A stretch of 64,000 nucleotides of DNA from Caenorhabditis remanei. Lineage: Eukaryota > Nematoda > Chromadorea > Rhabditida > Rhabditidae. Below, in pieces: positions 42,546 through 54,029 of the stretch. The notes under the pieces are model-generated. The model was not told where the DNA came from. It ran no database searches and worked only from the letters and a program-made list of their open reading frames with translations. Within the stretch, counting starts at the first letter, position 1. Every line of letters begins with the position of its first letter. The stretch covers positions 15,357,717-15,421,716 of the forward strand of contig NC_071330.1 in assembly GCF_010183535.1 (NCBI RefSeq), written 5' to 3'. The position numbers were made by a program, and so were the translations under genes.

Positions 42546-43575
42546 ATGAATCTAAGACTACTCTTTCAAAATCTGTCCGAACCCTTTGTTTATATGGACG
42601 GATTTGATGATTTCGAGAAAAATTTCGTAGATACATTGATTCATCTTCCAGTTCCTTTGTTTCTCATTGGTTTGTACATTTTAAAAATTTATCGGAAACA
42701 GGTCAGTTGCAGAACTTTTCAGCTGAATTACAGCGCTCATCTTAAAAATCCGTCTCCGTTTTCCAGATCTCCCATCTCTCGCCATTTCTCTCATTCCACA
42801 TTTCAATGTATGCTTCTGTAATTATTATTATATATACCATATTCAGGAAACCAGACTTAAATGGCTTTAATTTATTGATATGTCTGATTTTCTTTCATTT
42901 AAACTATATTATACTATCTCATATATTCTTTGATTTATTTGTAGTCGTGTTCCCACCAGCCAACTTGTATTCCGAAACCTTTGATATTCATTTGACCCGC
43001 ATGAATATTAAATGTGTTCTGATAGGGGTACTGATAGTTTTCAGACTCCTTTTTTTTGCTCACGTATTTGTATTATCCATTTCGGACTGTGAGATCAACT
43101 TGGACTTTTTGAATTTCTTTATTCATTTAATTAACATAATTTTGTTAATTTCATTAATTATCCAATGGAAAATATCAGGAATTCATCAAAAAGACTCTTA
43201 CATTTTAATAAATTCCCTAGTTATGATGTTTCTGATAACGGTGTAAATATTATATCAAATTAAATCAATTAACTGATTAAATTTTTTCAGATTTTTGAAG
43301 TGATCACAATCTTCAAATATTTCTTGAAATATAATTCTGATCTACCACTATCATTCGACAAATTCATCTACAATGTCTATTATTTCCCATATTTATGGAT
43401 TATATCTGTTTATATCTGTAACTTCACAAAAATTCAAACATGGATTCAGAATCAGAAGAAGAGGACGTCGGTTACTGTAGTCGTTCCAGAATATCGGGTT
43501 GTCGTTCGACCACAACGAATTGATGAGACTATGATATCCGAATTGTCGGTGTCAGAACTCGAAACAGTTATGTGA
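42546..43575 (+). CDS. 7TM chemoreceptor-like protein, receptor 1
   Basis: Exons 42546-42701, 42767-43240, 43291-43575, all phase 0; 304 residues. Seven hydrophobic segments: one in exon 1 (LPVPLFLIGLYILKIYRKQ), about five in exon 2 (FFHLNYIILSHIFFDLF, CVLIGVLIVFRLLFF, IHLINIILLISLIIQW among them) and the last in exon 3 (YNVYYFPYLWIISVYICN). The tail RIDETMISELSVSELETVM is hydrophilic and intracellular by topology. Probably a nematode serpentine chemoreceptor of sensory neurons; the exact sr class is not assigned. First member of a head-to-tail array. Start ATG lies just after TTGATTACCAAGT. Confidence 0.75.
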
Positions 43576-43595
43576 TTCTGAATGTTTTTAGTTTC

Positions 43596-43810
43596 CGTAT
43601 TACCCATTCGCCGGTGGCTGACCGCTCGTCCAAAGTTTGGCCTGGAGACGAGGGATGGGACTCGTTGTGGAATTCCGATCTACGCTGGCTCTCTACGGTA
43701 CTTTTACCATAAAAAAGTTTTAATACTACGGTAGTCGCAACGAAACCCACACCTCGTCCCTGGCCCAAACTTTGAGTGAGCGATGAACCACCGGCGAATG
43801 GGTAATATGA
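43596..43810. mobile_element. 215 bp MITE, TATTACCCATTCGCCGG ends
   Basis: Ends TATTACCCATTCGCCGGTGG and complement CCACCGGCGAATGGGTAATA, then CCAAAGTTTGG-CC and ACGAGGGATGGGACTCGTTG pairing inwards. A truncated sister lies at 47493-47640. Both follow receptor genes. Confidence 0.8.
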
Positions 43811-43869
43811 TGTAACGTCATCTGTCAAGCAGTTGAAAAGGATAATAAGTTTATATTTGAAATAAAATT

Positions 43870-44049
43870 ACGCCCCTTTCGAGAAACATTTTTCCTAAAT
43901 TAAAAGCACCTGTCTCTCTCGAGAAAATAATTATTTTAAGAAACAGACTTAGGCTTCAACATAAAATCACCTGTCCCACATCGCAATCCTTCTCTCTCAA
44001 CATATAAATATTTTATATTCTGTCGTTTTCCTTCTATTGATTTACAAGT
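43870..44049 (+). promoter_or_regulatory. Receptor 2 upstream block, two E-boxes
   Basis: CGCCCCTTTCGAGAAAC, then CACCTG at 43907 followed by CTCTCTCGAGAAAATAATTA, second CACCTG at 43978 in AAATCACCTGTCC. Ends at TTGATTTACAAGT before the ATG. Confidence 0.6.
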
Positions 44050-45042
44050 ATGAATCTAAGATATCGCTACCGAAATGTATCCGAACCCAATGTTGTTTCG
44101 GAGGGATTCAAAGAATTTCAAATGAATTTCGTGAATACATTGACTCATCTTCCGGTTTCTTTGTTTCTCATTGGTTTGTATATTTTGAAAATTTATCGGA
44201 AACAGGTCAGTTGCACTGTCGAACAGTTTTCTGCTAAATTGCAGCTCTCCTCTTGAGAATCCGCTTTTTTTTCCAGACCGCCCATTTTTCGCCATTCCTC
44301 TCATTCCATATTTTAATGTATGCTTTTGTAATTATCAATATAATCACCATATCTATAAAACCAGGCATTTCTGTTTTTCTAAATGTATTGCTTTTCTGGA
44401 TTTTAGCACTCTTCTATTTTTTCAACTATATTATTCTATCTCATATATTTATTGATTTATTTGTGATTGTGTTCCATGTGACCAACTTTTATTCCAACAC
44501 CTGTGACATTCATATAACCCGCAGGAATATTAAATGCGTTCTGATTGTGGTACTGATAGTTTTCCGATTGGTTTTTCTTTCTGACTATCTTGTGTTATCC
44601 ATTTCGGACTGTGAGATCAATTTGGATTTTTCGAATGGTTCTATTCATTTAATTAACATACTTTTATTAATTATACTAATTATCCAATGGAAAATATCAG
44701 GAATTCATCAAAAGGACACTTACGTTATGGTAAATTCTATAGTTATGATGTTGTTGGAAACGGTATAATTTTTATATCAAATTAAACCAACTAATTAATT
44801 ACAAAATGTTTCAGATTTTTCAAACTATCACAATCTTCAAATATTTCTTGGAATATAATTCTGATCTACCAATCTCATTCGACAAATTCATCTACAATGT
44901 CTATTATTTCCCATATTTATGGATTATATCTGTTTATATCTGTAACTTCAAAACAGTTCAAATCTGGATTCAGAATCAGAAGAAGAGGACGTCGGTTACT
45001 GTAGTTGTTCCTGAATGTCGGGTTGTTGAAACTGTTATATGA
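44050..45042 (+). CDS. 7TM chemoreceptor-like protein, receptor 2 (short tail)
   Basis: Exons 44050-44205, 44277-44762, 44815-45042, all phase 0; 289 residues. Same seven-segment plan as receptor 1, with VIFQTITIFKYFLEYNSDLP opening exon 3. The C-terminal tail jumps from VPECRVV straight to ETVI-stop, lacking the 16-codon RPQRIDETVISELSVSE piece of its relatives, an in-frame deletion. Likely functional membrane part. Confidence 0.75.
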
Positions 45043-45216
45043 GAATAAGTTTGTTAGCAAGCATGGATGCAGACTTTTATGTGTAACTCTGCTGGATAAT
45101 TTTCGTTTTGAATAAACTTCAATTTGACATGCAGCTGAATTTTTTTTGATAATCTCAAAAACTGCATAGAAAAAGTTTTTCTGCATACAATTTCAAAGTG
45201 TTTGACATTATTTGTA

Positions 45217-45276
45217 CGGATCGATGAGACTGTGGTATCCGAATTGTCGGTGTCGGAAATCGAAACAGTTATTTGA
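45217..45276 (+). pseudogene. Receptor tail remnant
   Basis: Reads RIDETVVSELSVSEIETVI then TGA, the end of exon 3 of the receptor family, without any exon before it. It lies 175 bp after receptor 2 and is followed by the usual TTTTGAATGTTTTC 3' sequence: the relic of another copy or of unequal crossover that also shortened receptor 2. Confidence 0.65.
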
Positions 45277-45369
45277 TTTTGAATGTTTTCCAATGATGTA
45301 ACCTTTTTTGTGAAAGAAATTAACCGGTTTATTTTTGAAATAAAGTTTTCATTATGGTGAAGGAAGATC

Positions 45370-45660
45370 AGTTGAGTGCACTTCGGATGAATTCGACGAC
45401 ACGTTTGGCGTACTTCGATCTCTCTGTCTTTATTCACCTTCTTCGCCCCGCCCACTTATTTATGCGCTATTATCTGTCTTCATTAAGCTACACTAGACTC
45501 CGCCTCCCCCCCCCCACTGCTACAGTACTCCCCCTGCTTGTATTACTGTAAAATACTACTATTTTTTTTTCCGTTCCCCCACCGCCGCCGCCTATGTAAT
45601 GCTCTTTTGAAAAATGGCAATTTATATTTTATGTGAGAGATAAAAATGCATTTTTAGAGA
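45370..45660. repeat. CGCCCCGCCCACTTATTTATG repeat, copy 1
   Basis: TTCGCCCCGCCCACTTATTT, GCGCTATTATCTGTCTTCAT, GCTACACTAGACTCCGCC, a C-run, TTGTATTACTGTAA and GTGAGAGATAAAAA. Matches 54030-54240 (inverted) and 63070-63180, and in part 53630-53740. Confidence 0.7.
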
Positions 45661-45845
45661 TTTTCGATTGTTTATTTTCAGTAGTGGTCGCCCGTGCCTG
45701 GAGTCTATTTTGGGCTAGAAAATATCGAAATCCTATGAAAATACTCAAAAAACCCTCTAAAAATGAAATTTCAGCTCCGAAAAATAAATTAGTGGTGGCC
45801 GAACTTTTTGGGTTTCTAGGCCACGGAAAGTTCTTCCACCTGTCT

Positions 45846-46010
45846 GTAAGTCTCGTGATCATAGAATTTGGTATCAGAAAATGACAAGGAACCAAATTCG
45901 AACATTACTTCGTGAAAAGAATTTTAAGACAATTTTGGAGCATATTCCCTTGAGATCATGTTGGTATCGAAAGTTATGGAAGAACTTGCATTCCTCATGA
46001 CTCATGACCA
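45846..46010 (+). pseudogene. Fragment of LLREKN gene, copy 1
   Basis: Reads VIIEFGIRK, then in another frame MTRNQIRTLLREKN and (shifted) EELAFLMTHDH. Matches the better copy at 56018-56302. No complete frame. Confidence 0.45.
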
Positions 46011-46129
46011 CGCCCACTCCCATTTTAACGCGGCGTTACATTTTGAACTCTGCCACAAGAAATGGGCGTGGCTGCCGCATGTGTGCGGCGCGAACTTCTC
46101 TTGCACAGAAAAAAAAAGAATTCATAACA

Positions 46130-46316
46130 CGCCTCTTTCGAGAAACACGCTCGTTGAAATAAAAGCACCTGTCTCTCCCGAGAAAATAATTATTTTAAGA
46201 AACAGGCGTATTGCCTTAATCAGAAAGTCACCTGTCACACTTTACAGCCATTTTCGCTCTCTTTCAACATATACATATTTTATATTCTGTCGTTTTTCTT
46301 ATATTGATTTACAAGT
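46130..46316 (+). promoter_or_regulatory. Receptor 3 upstream block, two E-boxes
   Basis: ACGCCTCTTTCGAGAAACAC, CACCTG at 46166 followed by TCTCTCCCGAGAAAATAATT, second CACCTG at 46229 in AGTCACCTGTCAC. Confidence 0.6.
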
Positions 46317-47395
46317 ATGAATTTAAGATACCACCACCGAAATGTATCCGAACCCATTATTTTTATGGACGGAATTGAAGAATTTCTACTGAATTTCGTG
46401 AGTACATTGACACATCTTCCGATTTCTTTGTTTCTTATTGGTTTGTACATTTCGAAAATTTATCGGAAACAGGTCAGTTGCACTGCACAACATTTTTTTG
46501 CTGAAGTGCAGCGCTCTTCTTGAAAATCCACTCCCCGCTTCAAGTTATCTAGTTACTAAACACTTATACTGCACTTCCAGACCGCCCATCTGTCGCCATT
46601 CCTCTCCTTCCATATTGTAATGTGTGTTTCTGTCTTTTCCAATATACTTACCATATCCATGTGTCTTATCAATCCAGGTACGTCTGGTTTTCCTTCTAAC
46701 ATGGTCTCCGGGCTTCTCTGTCTTTTCAACTACGTTATTCTATCTCTTATATTTTTTGATTTATTTGTGGTCGTGTTCCAAGTGACCAATTTGTATTCCA
46801 ACACCTGTGACATTCATATAAGCCACAGGAACATTAAATGTGTACTGATTGGGGTACTGATACCTTTCAGATGGTTTGTCTTTGACTATCTTGTATTATC
46901 CATTTCGGACTATGAGATCAATTTGGACTTTTCGAATGCCTCTATTCATTTAATTAACATAATTTTATTGATTATACTAATAATCCAATGGAAAATATCA
47001 GGAATTCATCAAAAAGACACTTACATTTTCATAAATTCTATAGTTAATATGTTGCTGATAACGGTTTAATTATTATATTAAATGAAATCCATTAATTGAT
47101 TATATTTTTTCAGATTTTCGAAGTGATCACAATCTTCAGACATGTTTCAAAATATAATTCTGATCTACCACTCACATTCGACAAATTCATCTACAATGTC
47201 TATTATTTCCCATATTTATGGATTATATCTGTTTATATTTGTAACTTCACAAAAATTCAAAACTGGATTCAGAATCAGAAGAAGAGGACGCCGGTTACAG
47301 TAGTTGTTCCAGAATATCGGGTTGTTCGACCACAACGGATCGATGAGACTGTGATATCGGAATTGTCGGTGTCTGAACTTGAAACAGTTATCTGA
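46317..47395 (+). CDS. 7TM chemoreceptor-like protein, receptor 3
   Basis: Exons 46317-46472, 46581-47063, 47114-47395, phase 0 joins; 306 residues. Same membrane plan; exon 2 starts TAHLSPFLSFHIVMCVSVF and exon 3 IFEVITIFRHVSKYNSDLP. Tail full length (RPQRIDETVISELSVSELE). The exon 2 donor is GTTTAA, weaker than in its sisters (GTGTAA/GTATAA). Confidence 0.75.
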
Positions 47396-47492
47396 TTTTA
47401 ACTGATTGAGTTTTCTAATGATGTAACGTCCTCTGTCAAACTGTTGAATAAATGAAAACTTTTATTTTTGAAATGAAGTGTTCATTATTTCA

Positions 47493-47640
47493 ATGAGGGA
47501 TGGGACTCGTTGAGGAATTCCGATTTACGGTGGCTCTATTTTAACAATAAAAAAGTTTTAATACTACGGTAGTCGCAACGAGACCCACACCTCGTCCCTG
47601 ACCCGAACTTTGAGTGAGCGATCAGCCGAATGGGTAATAT
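47493..47640. mobile_element. Truncated TATTACCCATTCG MITE
   Basis: Matches the right two thirds of 43596-43810 (GAGGGATGGGACTCGTTG to GAATGGGTAATATG) but lacks the left tip and the CCACCGG part. Confidence 0.7.
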
Positions 47641-47832
47641 GATGTAACGTCCTCTGTCAAGATGTTGAAACGGTTAATAAGTTTATTTTTGAAATAAAGT
47701 ATTGCATTGACACTATCCAGAGAAAAATAAGAAACAGTTCATGAAATTGTGATCTCAGTAGTCTCAAAAGCGATTTAATACACTTATAGTATTGAGCTCC
47801 TGTTGAAAAAAAAAAAAAAAAAAAAAAACCAG

Positions 47833-48655
47833 ACCGCCCATCTCTCGCCATTCCTCTCATTCCATATTTTAATGTATGCTTTTGTAATTATCAATATAAT
47901 TACCATATCTATAAAACCAGGCATTTCTGTTTTTCTAAATGTATTGCTTTTCTGGATTTTAACACTCTTCTATTTGTTCAACTATATTATTCTATCTCAT
48001 ATATTTATTGATGTATTTGTTGTCGTGTTCCAAGTGACTGACTTGTATTTCAGAATCTGTGACATTTATATAAGTCGCAGAAATATTAAATGTGTTCTGA
48101 TTGTGGTACTGATCGTTTTCCGATTAGTGTTTCTTTCTGACTATCTTGTATTATCCATTTCGGACTGGGAAATCAACTTGGATTTTTCGAATGGTTCTAT
48201 TCATTTCATTAACATAATTTTATTAATTATACTAATTATCCAATGGAAAATATCAGGAATTCATCAAAAGGACACTTACATTTTTATAAATTCCATAGTT
48301 ATAATGTTGCTGATAACGGTATAATTATTATATCAAATTAAACCAACTAATTAATTACATAATTTTTCAGATTTTTCAAACTATCACAATTTTAAAAACT
48401 TTCTTGAAATATAATTCTGATCTACCACTATCATTCGACAAATTCATCTACAATGTCTATTATTTCCCATATTTATGGATTATATCTGTTTATATCTGTA
48501 ACTTCACAAAAATCCAAATCTGGATTCAGAATCAGAAGAATAGGACGTCGGTTACTGTAGTTGTTCCAGAATGTCGGGTCGTCGTTCGACCACAACGGAT
48601 CGATGAGACTGTGATATCCGAATTGTCGGTGTCTGAAGTTGAAACAGTTATGTGA
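47833..48655 (+). pseudogene. Receptor 4, first exon lost, poly(A) junction
   Basis: Exons 2 and 3 (47833-48318, 48371-48655) are intact and open, with all TM segments after the first. Exon 1 and the E-box promoter are missing; instead the exon 2 acceptor CCAG is preceded by a run of about 23 A at 47805-47828. A Met-Lys-Lys... open frame across the A-run is an artefact of that run. Not expected to make a normal receptor unless a distant first exon is used. Confidence 0.75.
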
Positions 48656-49121
48656 TTTTAACTGATTTAGTTTTCTACTAATGTAACGTTCTCTGTCAAA
48701 CTATTAAAGAAATAAACCAGTCGGTTCACGTCGCCTAACGGCGACTAAACCTCCTTTTCTACACCACCCGTCTGGTTTTTACAGCGCCTGCGGCGCTTCC
48801 CGAACGGTTGAGACTGTCGAGGTCTCACAGTTCTCTCCAACTTCTGGATCGTAATACTTTTCTTAGCTTGTTAGTAGTCTTTTAGCTGTGAGCAGGCCGT
48901 TCCGGAAAAGCACAATTGTTAGATCTCTACTTTTCTGATACGATTTCGTTCCCTTACTCCTCTATTTTCTTTAAATCAGGCGATAAGAAAAAATCTTCCA
49001 CGTCTCTACATGGGAAAAATCCAAAGGACTACAGTCAACGCTGCCTAACTTGCCAGATCGGATTCCTAAACGCATTCACCTTCACCATTTGAACGTCGAA
49101 TTTAGCCTTGAAATATAGCGC

Positions 49122-49385
49122 CTAGCAGTATGGATTAATTTGATCCATCCTTCTCATGTAGTGAGGATCTGGTTGTGCATCAGTAACACCTACTCGAAAA
49201 ACATTTCGTTGACGTGGCGACATCCGAACTCGATGTGGTCTGACCGTCTCTTTCACTTGAGTTACAGATGTTCTAGTAGTATTGGCTCTCGTTCTTCCCG
49301 CCGTCACATCATCGGGATCTTCTTATCGTCTGATAGCAGCCTGGGAAATCTTTGAAGCCCGTCTAGATCTCGTTTGATCACCGGA
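49122..49385 (-). CDS. Hypothetical frame inside the 3.1 kb transposon
   Basis: Minus frame RASKISQAAIRR, a TAA, then EDPDDVTAGRTRANTTRTS, RMSPRQRNVFRVGVTDAQ and HYMRRMDQINPYC. Basic, Arg/Thr-rich, no domain known. Because of the internal stop it may be a decayed element gene. Confidence 0.3.
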
Positions 49386-50546
49386 CTCGTTTTTCCTGTT
49401 GAGTTAAAATTTCTCTGTGTCGTGTTCTCTACCCCATCAATTTCTCCGAGCTCCACTCTCCCATCTGATTTTGATCGATGGAACGCACCTTTATCTATTT
49501 CTTATTCTGTACTCATCAGATTTAGACCATTCGATCCAAAAATGGGACGATCACGAAGCCGTGGAATAGCGTGCAAGGTGGAGCTGGTATCACCGGGAAC
49601 AGGAGAAGCAGCACCATGAGTATCTAGCGAATTGTCGGCGGGAATAGTAGCATTTAGAGAAAGTGACGCCATAAAGGGAAAAGGAAAATGATAGTAATCA
49701 GGGGTCGGAAAAAACGGGTTTTACGTGGCCCATGTCAGGATTTCACGCAACTTCCGCTCGTTATATTTAAAAAAATGGGCGGAGCGAAAACAGTGATGAG
49801 AAGAAGGGAAATGCTGGCCAAAATAGCTATCAATAATTATTTTAATGTGGACCCATATGGATCCATCACCTGTGTCCTGAAAACTGCCCATATCTATTTG
49901 TGATACCGATCAACCTGAAAGCAAACGAAACGTTTTTGGAACTCAATTTTTTCTGAATTCGATGGAAAGGTTCCCACGGAAAATGCAAGCCGTAGAATGG
50001 AAAGAAATGACGACGTATTGGCCGACAGTCTCACGTCACTTTTCCGTTTTCATTTCCCTATGCTTTATCAGTGTTTTTGGCTCAGAAGACGTCATTTTGA
50101 GAATTTTGAAAAAAGAAAAAGACGGGCATCATTAAGAGAAAATTTCTGATCTTTTGGTCCAAATTTGAAGAAAATCGGTTCAGTAGGAAGGGCGGTAGGA
50201 TCGGCGACAGACAAACAAACATACAGAATCTGGTGTTTGTTAATAGTAAAGATTCAACAGATCCGTCTGTGTATTTATTTGTCGCCAGCCATAACTCCCT
50301 TCGTAGTGGGCCGATTTTTATGAGACCCGGATAGATAGATTGGAAATCGCGCTTAGTTGATGCCCGAACTTTTCTTTTTTCAAAAATATCAAATTTGACG
50401 TCTTCTGGAGACGATGAGGTTTTTAGTGTTAAATTTCGTTGATGAGGGTGTGTCCCGACAGGGTGGTAGAAAGCTCAAAATATCAAGCTAATACCACTGA
50501 CTCGGTGTTTCTTGACTGCACTCTCGACAGGCGCCGGCCGCGCGTG

Positions 50547-50606
50547 TGTGGTGTAGTGGTCTACACAGATGACTCATACGCATGGGGTGGCGAGTTCGTT
50601 CCCGTC
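50547..50606 (+). repeat. tRNA-like box pair in transposon
   Basis: GTGTAGTGGTCTACAC resembles a D arm with A box; CGAGTTCGTTCCC resembles a T arm with B box, about 30 bases apart. Acceptor strands do not pair convincingly. Possibly a SINE-like piece. Confidence 0.35.
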
Positions 50607-50889
50607 AAATTGGACTTTTTTTGTTGCTTTTTTTGCTATGGGAAAGTAATTTATTGAGGAGCTTTTGGATTTAAATGGAGGGAAAGACAGCGACTATGAT
50701 AAAAAATTTGTCAATAAGTCTGCTCCGCATCTTGCATTTGAGAGAAAATTGAATGAAAATTTGGTCAAGAGCCCGGAAACTCCCGTTAGCTACGGGTCAA
50801 AAGACTACCGTAATCTTAAAATTCATATTTCATCATGAACGACCCAGACCGATAGCATTCGGTATTTTCGGATTCGAAAGTTCGATTTG

Positions 50890-51235
50890 AGATTTGAATA
50901 CCGCTCATCAGAGCTGTAAAATTTTCGAAAAAGGAAGTCGGAAGAAGGAAGAGGGAAGTAAAGTTTTGAAAAAGGAAGAGGGAAGTAAATTTTTGAAAAA
51001 GAAAGACGGAAGAAGGAAGTCAGTCGGAAGTGGCAAAAAAATTTTCAACGGAATACTGAAGCGGGAAGTCGGAAGTAAATTTTTTAAAAATGGAAGTCGA
51101 AAGTAAATTTTTTAAAAATGGAAGTCAGAAGAAGGAGGAAGAAAGTGAAATTTTCAAAAGGGAAGTCGGAAGAGAGAAGAAGGAAGTGAGAAAAACCCGG
51201 AAGAAGAAAGAAGGTAGTCGGAGAAAGGAATTCCG
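50890..51235. repeat. GGAAGTCGGAAGAAGG simple repeat tract
   Basis: Some 25 variants of GGAAGTCGGAAG / GGAAGAAGG with AAATTTTTAAAAA spacers. Open frames across it (Lys/Glu/Ser-rich) come from its 3 and 6 base periodicity. Confidence 0.8.
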
Positions 51236-51825
51236 CGCAGCTCTGCCGCTCACATACATACATAATGGGAATTAAAAGAACCGGGATAGCATGTTTTCTG
51301 ATAGCGAAACCTAAAATAAATGGAAGACCACTACTCAAGAAGCTGATATGTGAATAAGGACCCGTCGTAGCTCGGTTGCCTACAGAAAAATTATGAATTC
51401 TTGGATGAGAATTTATTAAAACACCGTCTTAGTCTGCCATATTCCGAGAAGGAAGGCGGCGTTGCCGCCGATCAGTCAAAAAATAAAAAATATATCGGCG
51501 TGCTCACTCGCCTTTTGGGAAGGGGAGAAAGAAGAGTTATCAAGTTCACGTTCTTCTGTGAGATTGTTTTGAAATAAGGAAAACATAGGAAGAAAGTTCA
51601 AATTGGTAAATTCAAAAACAGCTCTTTCTAAATTCCATATTCTATTAGGATAGGAAAAGTCATTGAGAAGCTTTGTGGAACTTGAGTCTGGAAAGGAGAG
51701 ATTTCATAATTGTGCTTTGTTGGAACGGACTGCTCAGCTAAGAAGTGCCGCAGGCGCTGTAAAACTGAGAAGGGTGGTGTAGGGAAGGAGGTTTAGTCGC
51801 CGTTAGGCGACTTAAACCGACTGGT

Positions 51826-52017
51826 TTCCCATATTTATGGATTCTATCTGTTTATATTAGTAACTTCAAAACAGTTCATACATGGATTCAGAATCAGAAG
51901 AAGAGGACGTCGGTTACTGTAGTTGTTCCAGAATGTCTGGTTGTCGTTCGACCACAACGAATTGATGAGACTGTGATATCCGAATTGTCGGTGTCTGAAC
52001 TCGAAACAGTTATGTGA
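51826..52017 (+). pseudogene. Receptor 5, last-exon fragment
   Basis: Reads FPYLWILSVYISNFKTVHTW, then the usual NQKKRTSVTVVVPE and the full tail to TGA. Everything before the last TM segment is replaced by the transposon end at 51826. Confidence 0.8.
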
Positions 52018-52057
52018 TTTTGTATGTTATAGCTTATAATTTTTGGATTTAAGCAAG

Positions 52058-52203
52058 CTACGCCCCTTTCGAGAAACGTTTTCCGCTAAAATAAAAGCAC
52101 CTGTCTTTCTCGAGAAAATAATTATTTCAAGAAACCGATTTAGTCTTTAACATAAAGTCACCTGACACTTTACACGTCGTTTTCCTTATATTGATTAACA
52201 AGC
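52058..52203 (+). promoter_or_regulatory. Receptor 6 upstream block, two E-boxes
   Basis: TACGCCCCTTTCGAGAAACG, CACCTG at 52098 then TCTTTCTCGAGAAAATAATT, second CACCTG near 52159 in AGTCACCTGACAC. Confidence 0.6.
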
Positions 52204-53184
52204 ATGAACCTAAGATTACGCCTTCAAAATGTATCCGAACCCATTGTTTATACGGACGGATTCCATGATTTTGAGAAGAATTTCGTGAATACATTGACGC
52301 GTCTTCCGGTTCCTTTATTTCTTATTGGTTTGTATATTCTGAAAATTTATCGGAAACAGGTCAGTTACACTGTCGAACAGTTCATGCTAAATTACTACAC
52401 TCCTCTGAAAATCAGTTCCCGTTTTCCAGACTGCCCATTTTTCCCCATTCCTCTCATTCCATATTTCAATGTATGCTTCTGTAATTATCAATGTATAAAC
52501 CATATTCATAAATCCTGACTTGTCTGGTATTCAGTCCTTGATTTCAGAAGCCTTCTTCTATTTCAACTATATTATTCTATCTCTTATATTCTTTGATTTA
52601 TTTGTGGTCGTGTTCCAAGTGACCAACGTGTATTCCAAAACCTGTGATATTCATATGAGCCGCAGGAATATTAAATGTGTTCTGATTGTGGTACTGATAG
52701 TTTTAAGAATGCTTATTTTTGGTGAAGTACTTGTATTATCTATATCGGACTGTATGATCCGTTTCGACTTTATGAATGTCTCTATTCATTTAATTAATAT
52801 AATTTTGTTAATTTCATTAATTATCCAGTGGAAAACATCAGGAATTCATCAAAAAGACTCTTACATTTTCATAAATTCCATAGTTATAATGTTGCTGATA
52901 ACGGTGTGATTGTTATATTCAATTAAATCAATTATTTAATTACATTTTTCAGATTTTTGAAGCTCATTCGACAAATTCATCTACAATGTCTGTTATTTCC
53001 CATATTTATGGATTATATCTGTTTATATCTGTAACTCGAGAAAAGTTCAAACATGGATTCAGAATCAGAAGAAGAGGACGTCGGTTACTGTAGTTGTTCC
53101 AGAATGTCGTGTTGTTCGACCACAACGGATCGATGAAACTATAATATCTTATTTATCGGTTTCTGAACTTGAAACAGTTATGTG
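52204..53184 (+). pseudogene. Receptor 6 pseudogene
   Basis: Exon 1 52204-52359 is intact. Exon 2 (52430-52903) has a TAA at 52496-52498 (IINV-stop-TIF) where sisters read INIITI. Exon 3 starts near 52953 with IFEA and has lost about 49 bases (the ITIFKYFLKYNSDLP part), which shifts the frame and breaks TM7 and tail. Two independent lesions: dead. Confidence 0.85.
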
Positions 53185-53243
53185 ATTTTAGATGTTTTCA
53201 TTTTATAATGATGTAATGTCCTCTGAGAAACTATTGAAGAAAT

Positions 53244-53760
53244 TACTGTAGATGTTGGTGAATTGAGATTTACGAAAAGTTTCGAAAATCTGTAACTTTT
53301 TGATTTTCTGGCCACATTTGATGATTTTTAGTTATTATTGCTTAGAAGCGATTGAATTTTCGAAGAAAAATAAATTCTACAAGTATACCCTGAAATTTTT
53401 ATGATGGGACCCTTTCTTTCGGAAAACTTTCGAATTTTTGAACTTTTTCACTACAATCATTTGAGAACGTAAAATCATGAGAGATGTGTACACCCTGAAC
53501 TTTTCGTGACCCAGAAAAATTTTAAATTTTGTCAAAAAAGTAAAAACTACCGTAACCCTGTCTACAATCCATGTCGTCCCGCATTTACTTACATGCTTCG
53601 ATATCTCTGCCTTTTTTTCAAAAAAAAAATCCCAAAAATTAATTTATTCTTCTTCTCCTGTTTTGCCCCGCCCACTTATTTAAAAATGGCGAATTTATAT
53701 TACATGTGAGAGATAAAAACGCATTTTTACAGAGTTTCAGGGAAATACAAAATTCAAAAA
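53244..53760 (-). repeat. TGTAGATGTTGGTGAATTGAG repeat arm, left
   Basis: About 500 bp, matching 54030-54600 in inverted order and 62640-63100 directly (shared AAGTATACCCTGAAATTTTT, GACCCTTTCTTTCGGA, TCATGAGAGATGTGTACA, CGCCCCGCCCACTT). Open frames here are non-coding by comparison. Confidence 0.7.
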
Positions 53761-54029
53761 AAGTTATATTATATTCCTAAAAATCTGAAACTCTAAAAAA
53801 TATTCAAATAGGATTCGTAGGAAACGTCAATAAGTTAACTAATTTTTTCTCACATAACAGTTTTATGCGTCTTTAAGATTTTTTTCGAAAAAAAAAGTGA
53901 ATTTTTTTCCAGTTCACAACTTCCTGGCCGCTGACCGGGCTGGGCCGGAGGAAATCTGATTTTGGTCGGGCCCGTTGCAAGTAGAGTTTCAACAATTTGA
54001 CATTCTGAAACAATTACAATAATTGACAT

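Larger units (their letters stand above)
48717..51826. mobile_element. 3.1 kb DNA transposon with long inverted ends
   Basis: Ends CCAGTCGGTT and complement; inverted arms of about 180 bp share GTCGCCTAACGGCGACT, TAAACCTCCTT, ACAGCGCCTGCGG and GTCCGTTCC-type words. It separates the 3' end of receptor 4 from a truncated receptor exon. Inside, a minus frame at 49122-49307 ends PDPHYMRRMDQINPYC; 50870-51230 is GGAAGTCGGAAG-rich; a tRNA-like box pair is near 50547-50606. No recognisable transposase, so family is open and the element is probably non-autonomous. Confidence 0.8.

Noticed and set aside
45354..45551. 65-codon plus frame after receptor 2
   Set aside because: Covers the CGCCCCGCCCACTT repeat, which recurs elsewhere without an open frame.
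47803..47832. Met plus poly-Lys start for receptor 4
   Set aside because: Encoded by the A-run; the real start of this family is the exon with MNLR and TM1, which is missing here.
50894..51275. Lys/Glu/Ser-rich frames in the 3.1 kb transposon
   Set aside because: Produced by the GGAAGTCGGAAG simple repeat; open in several frames.
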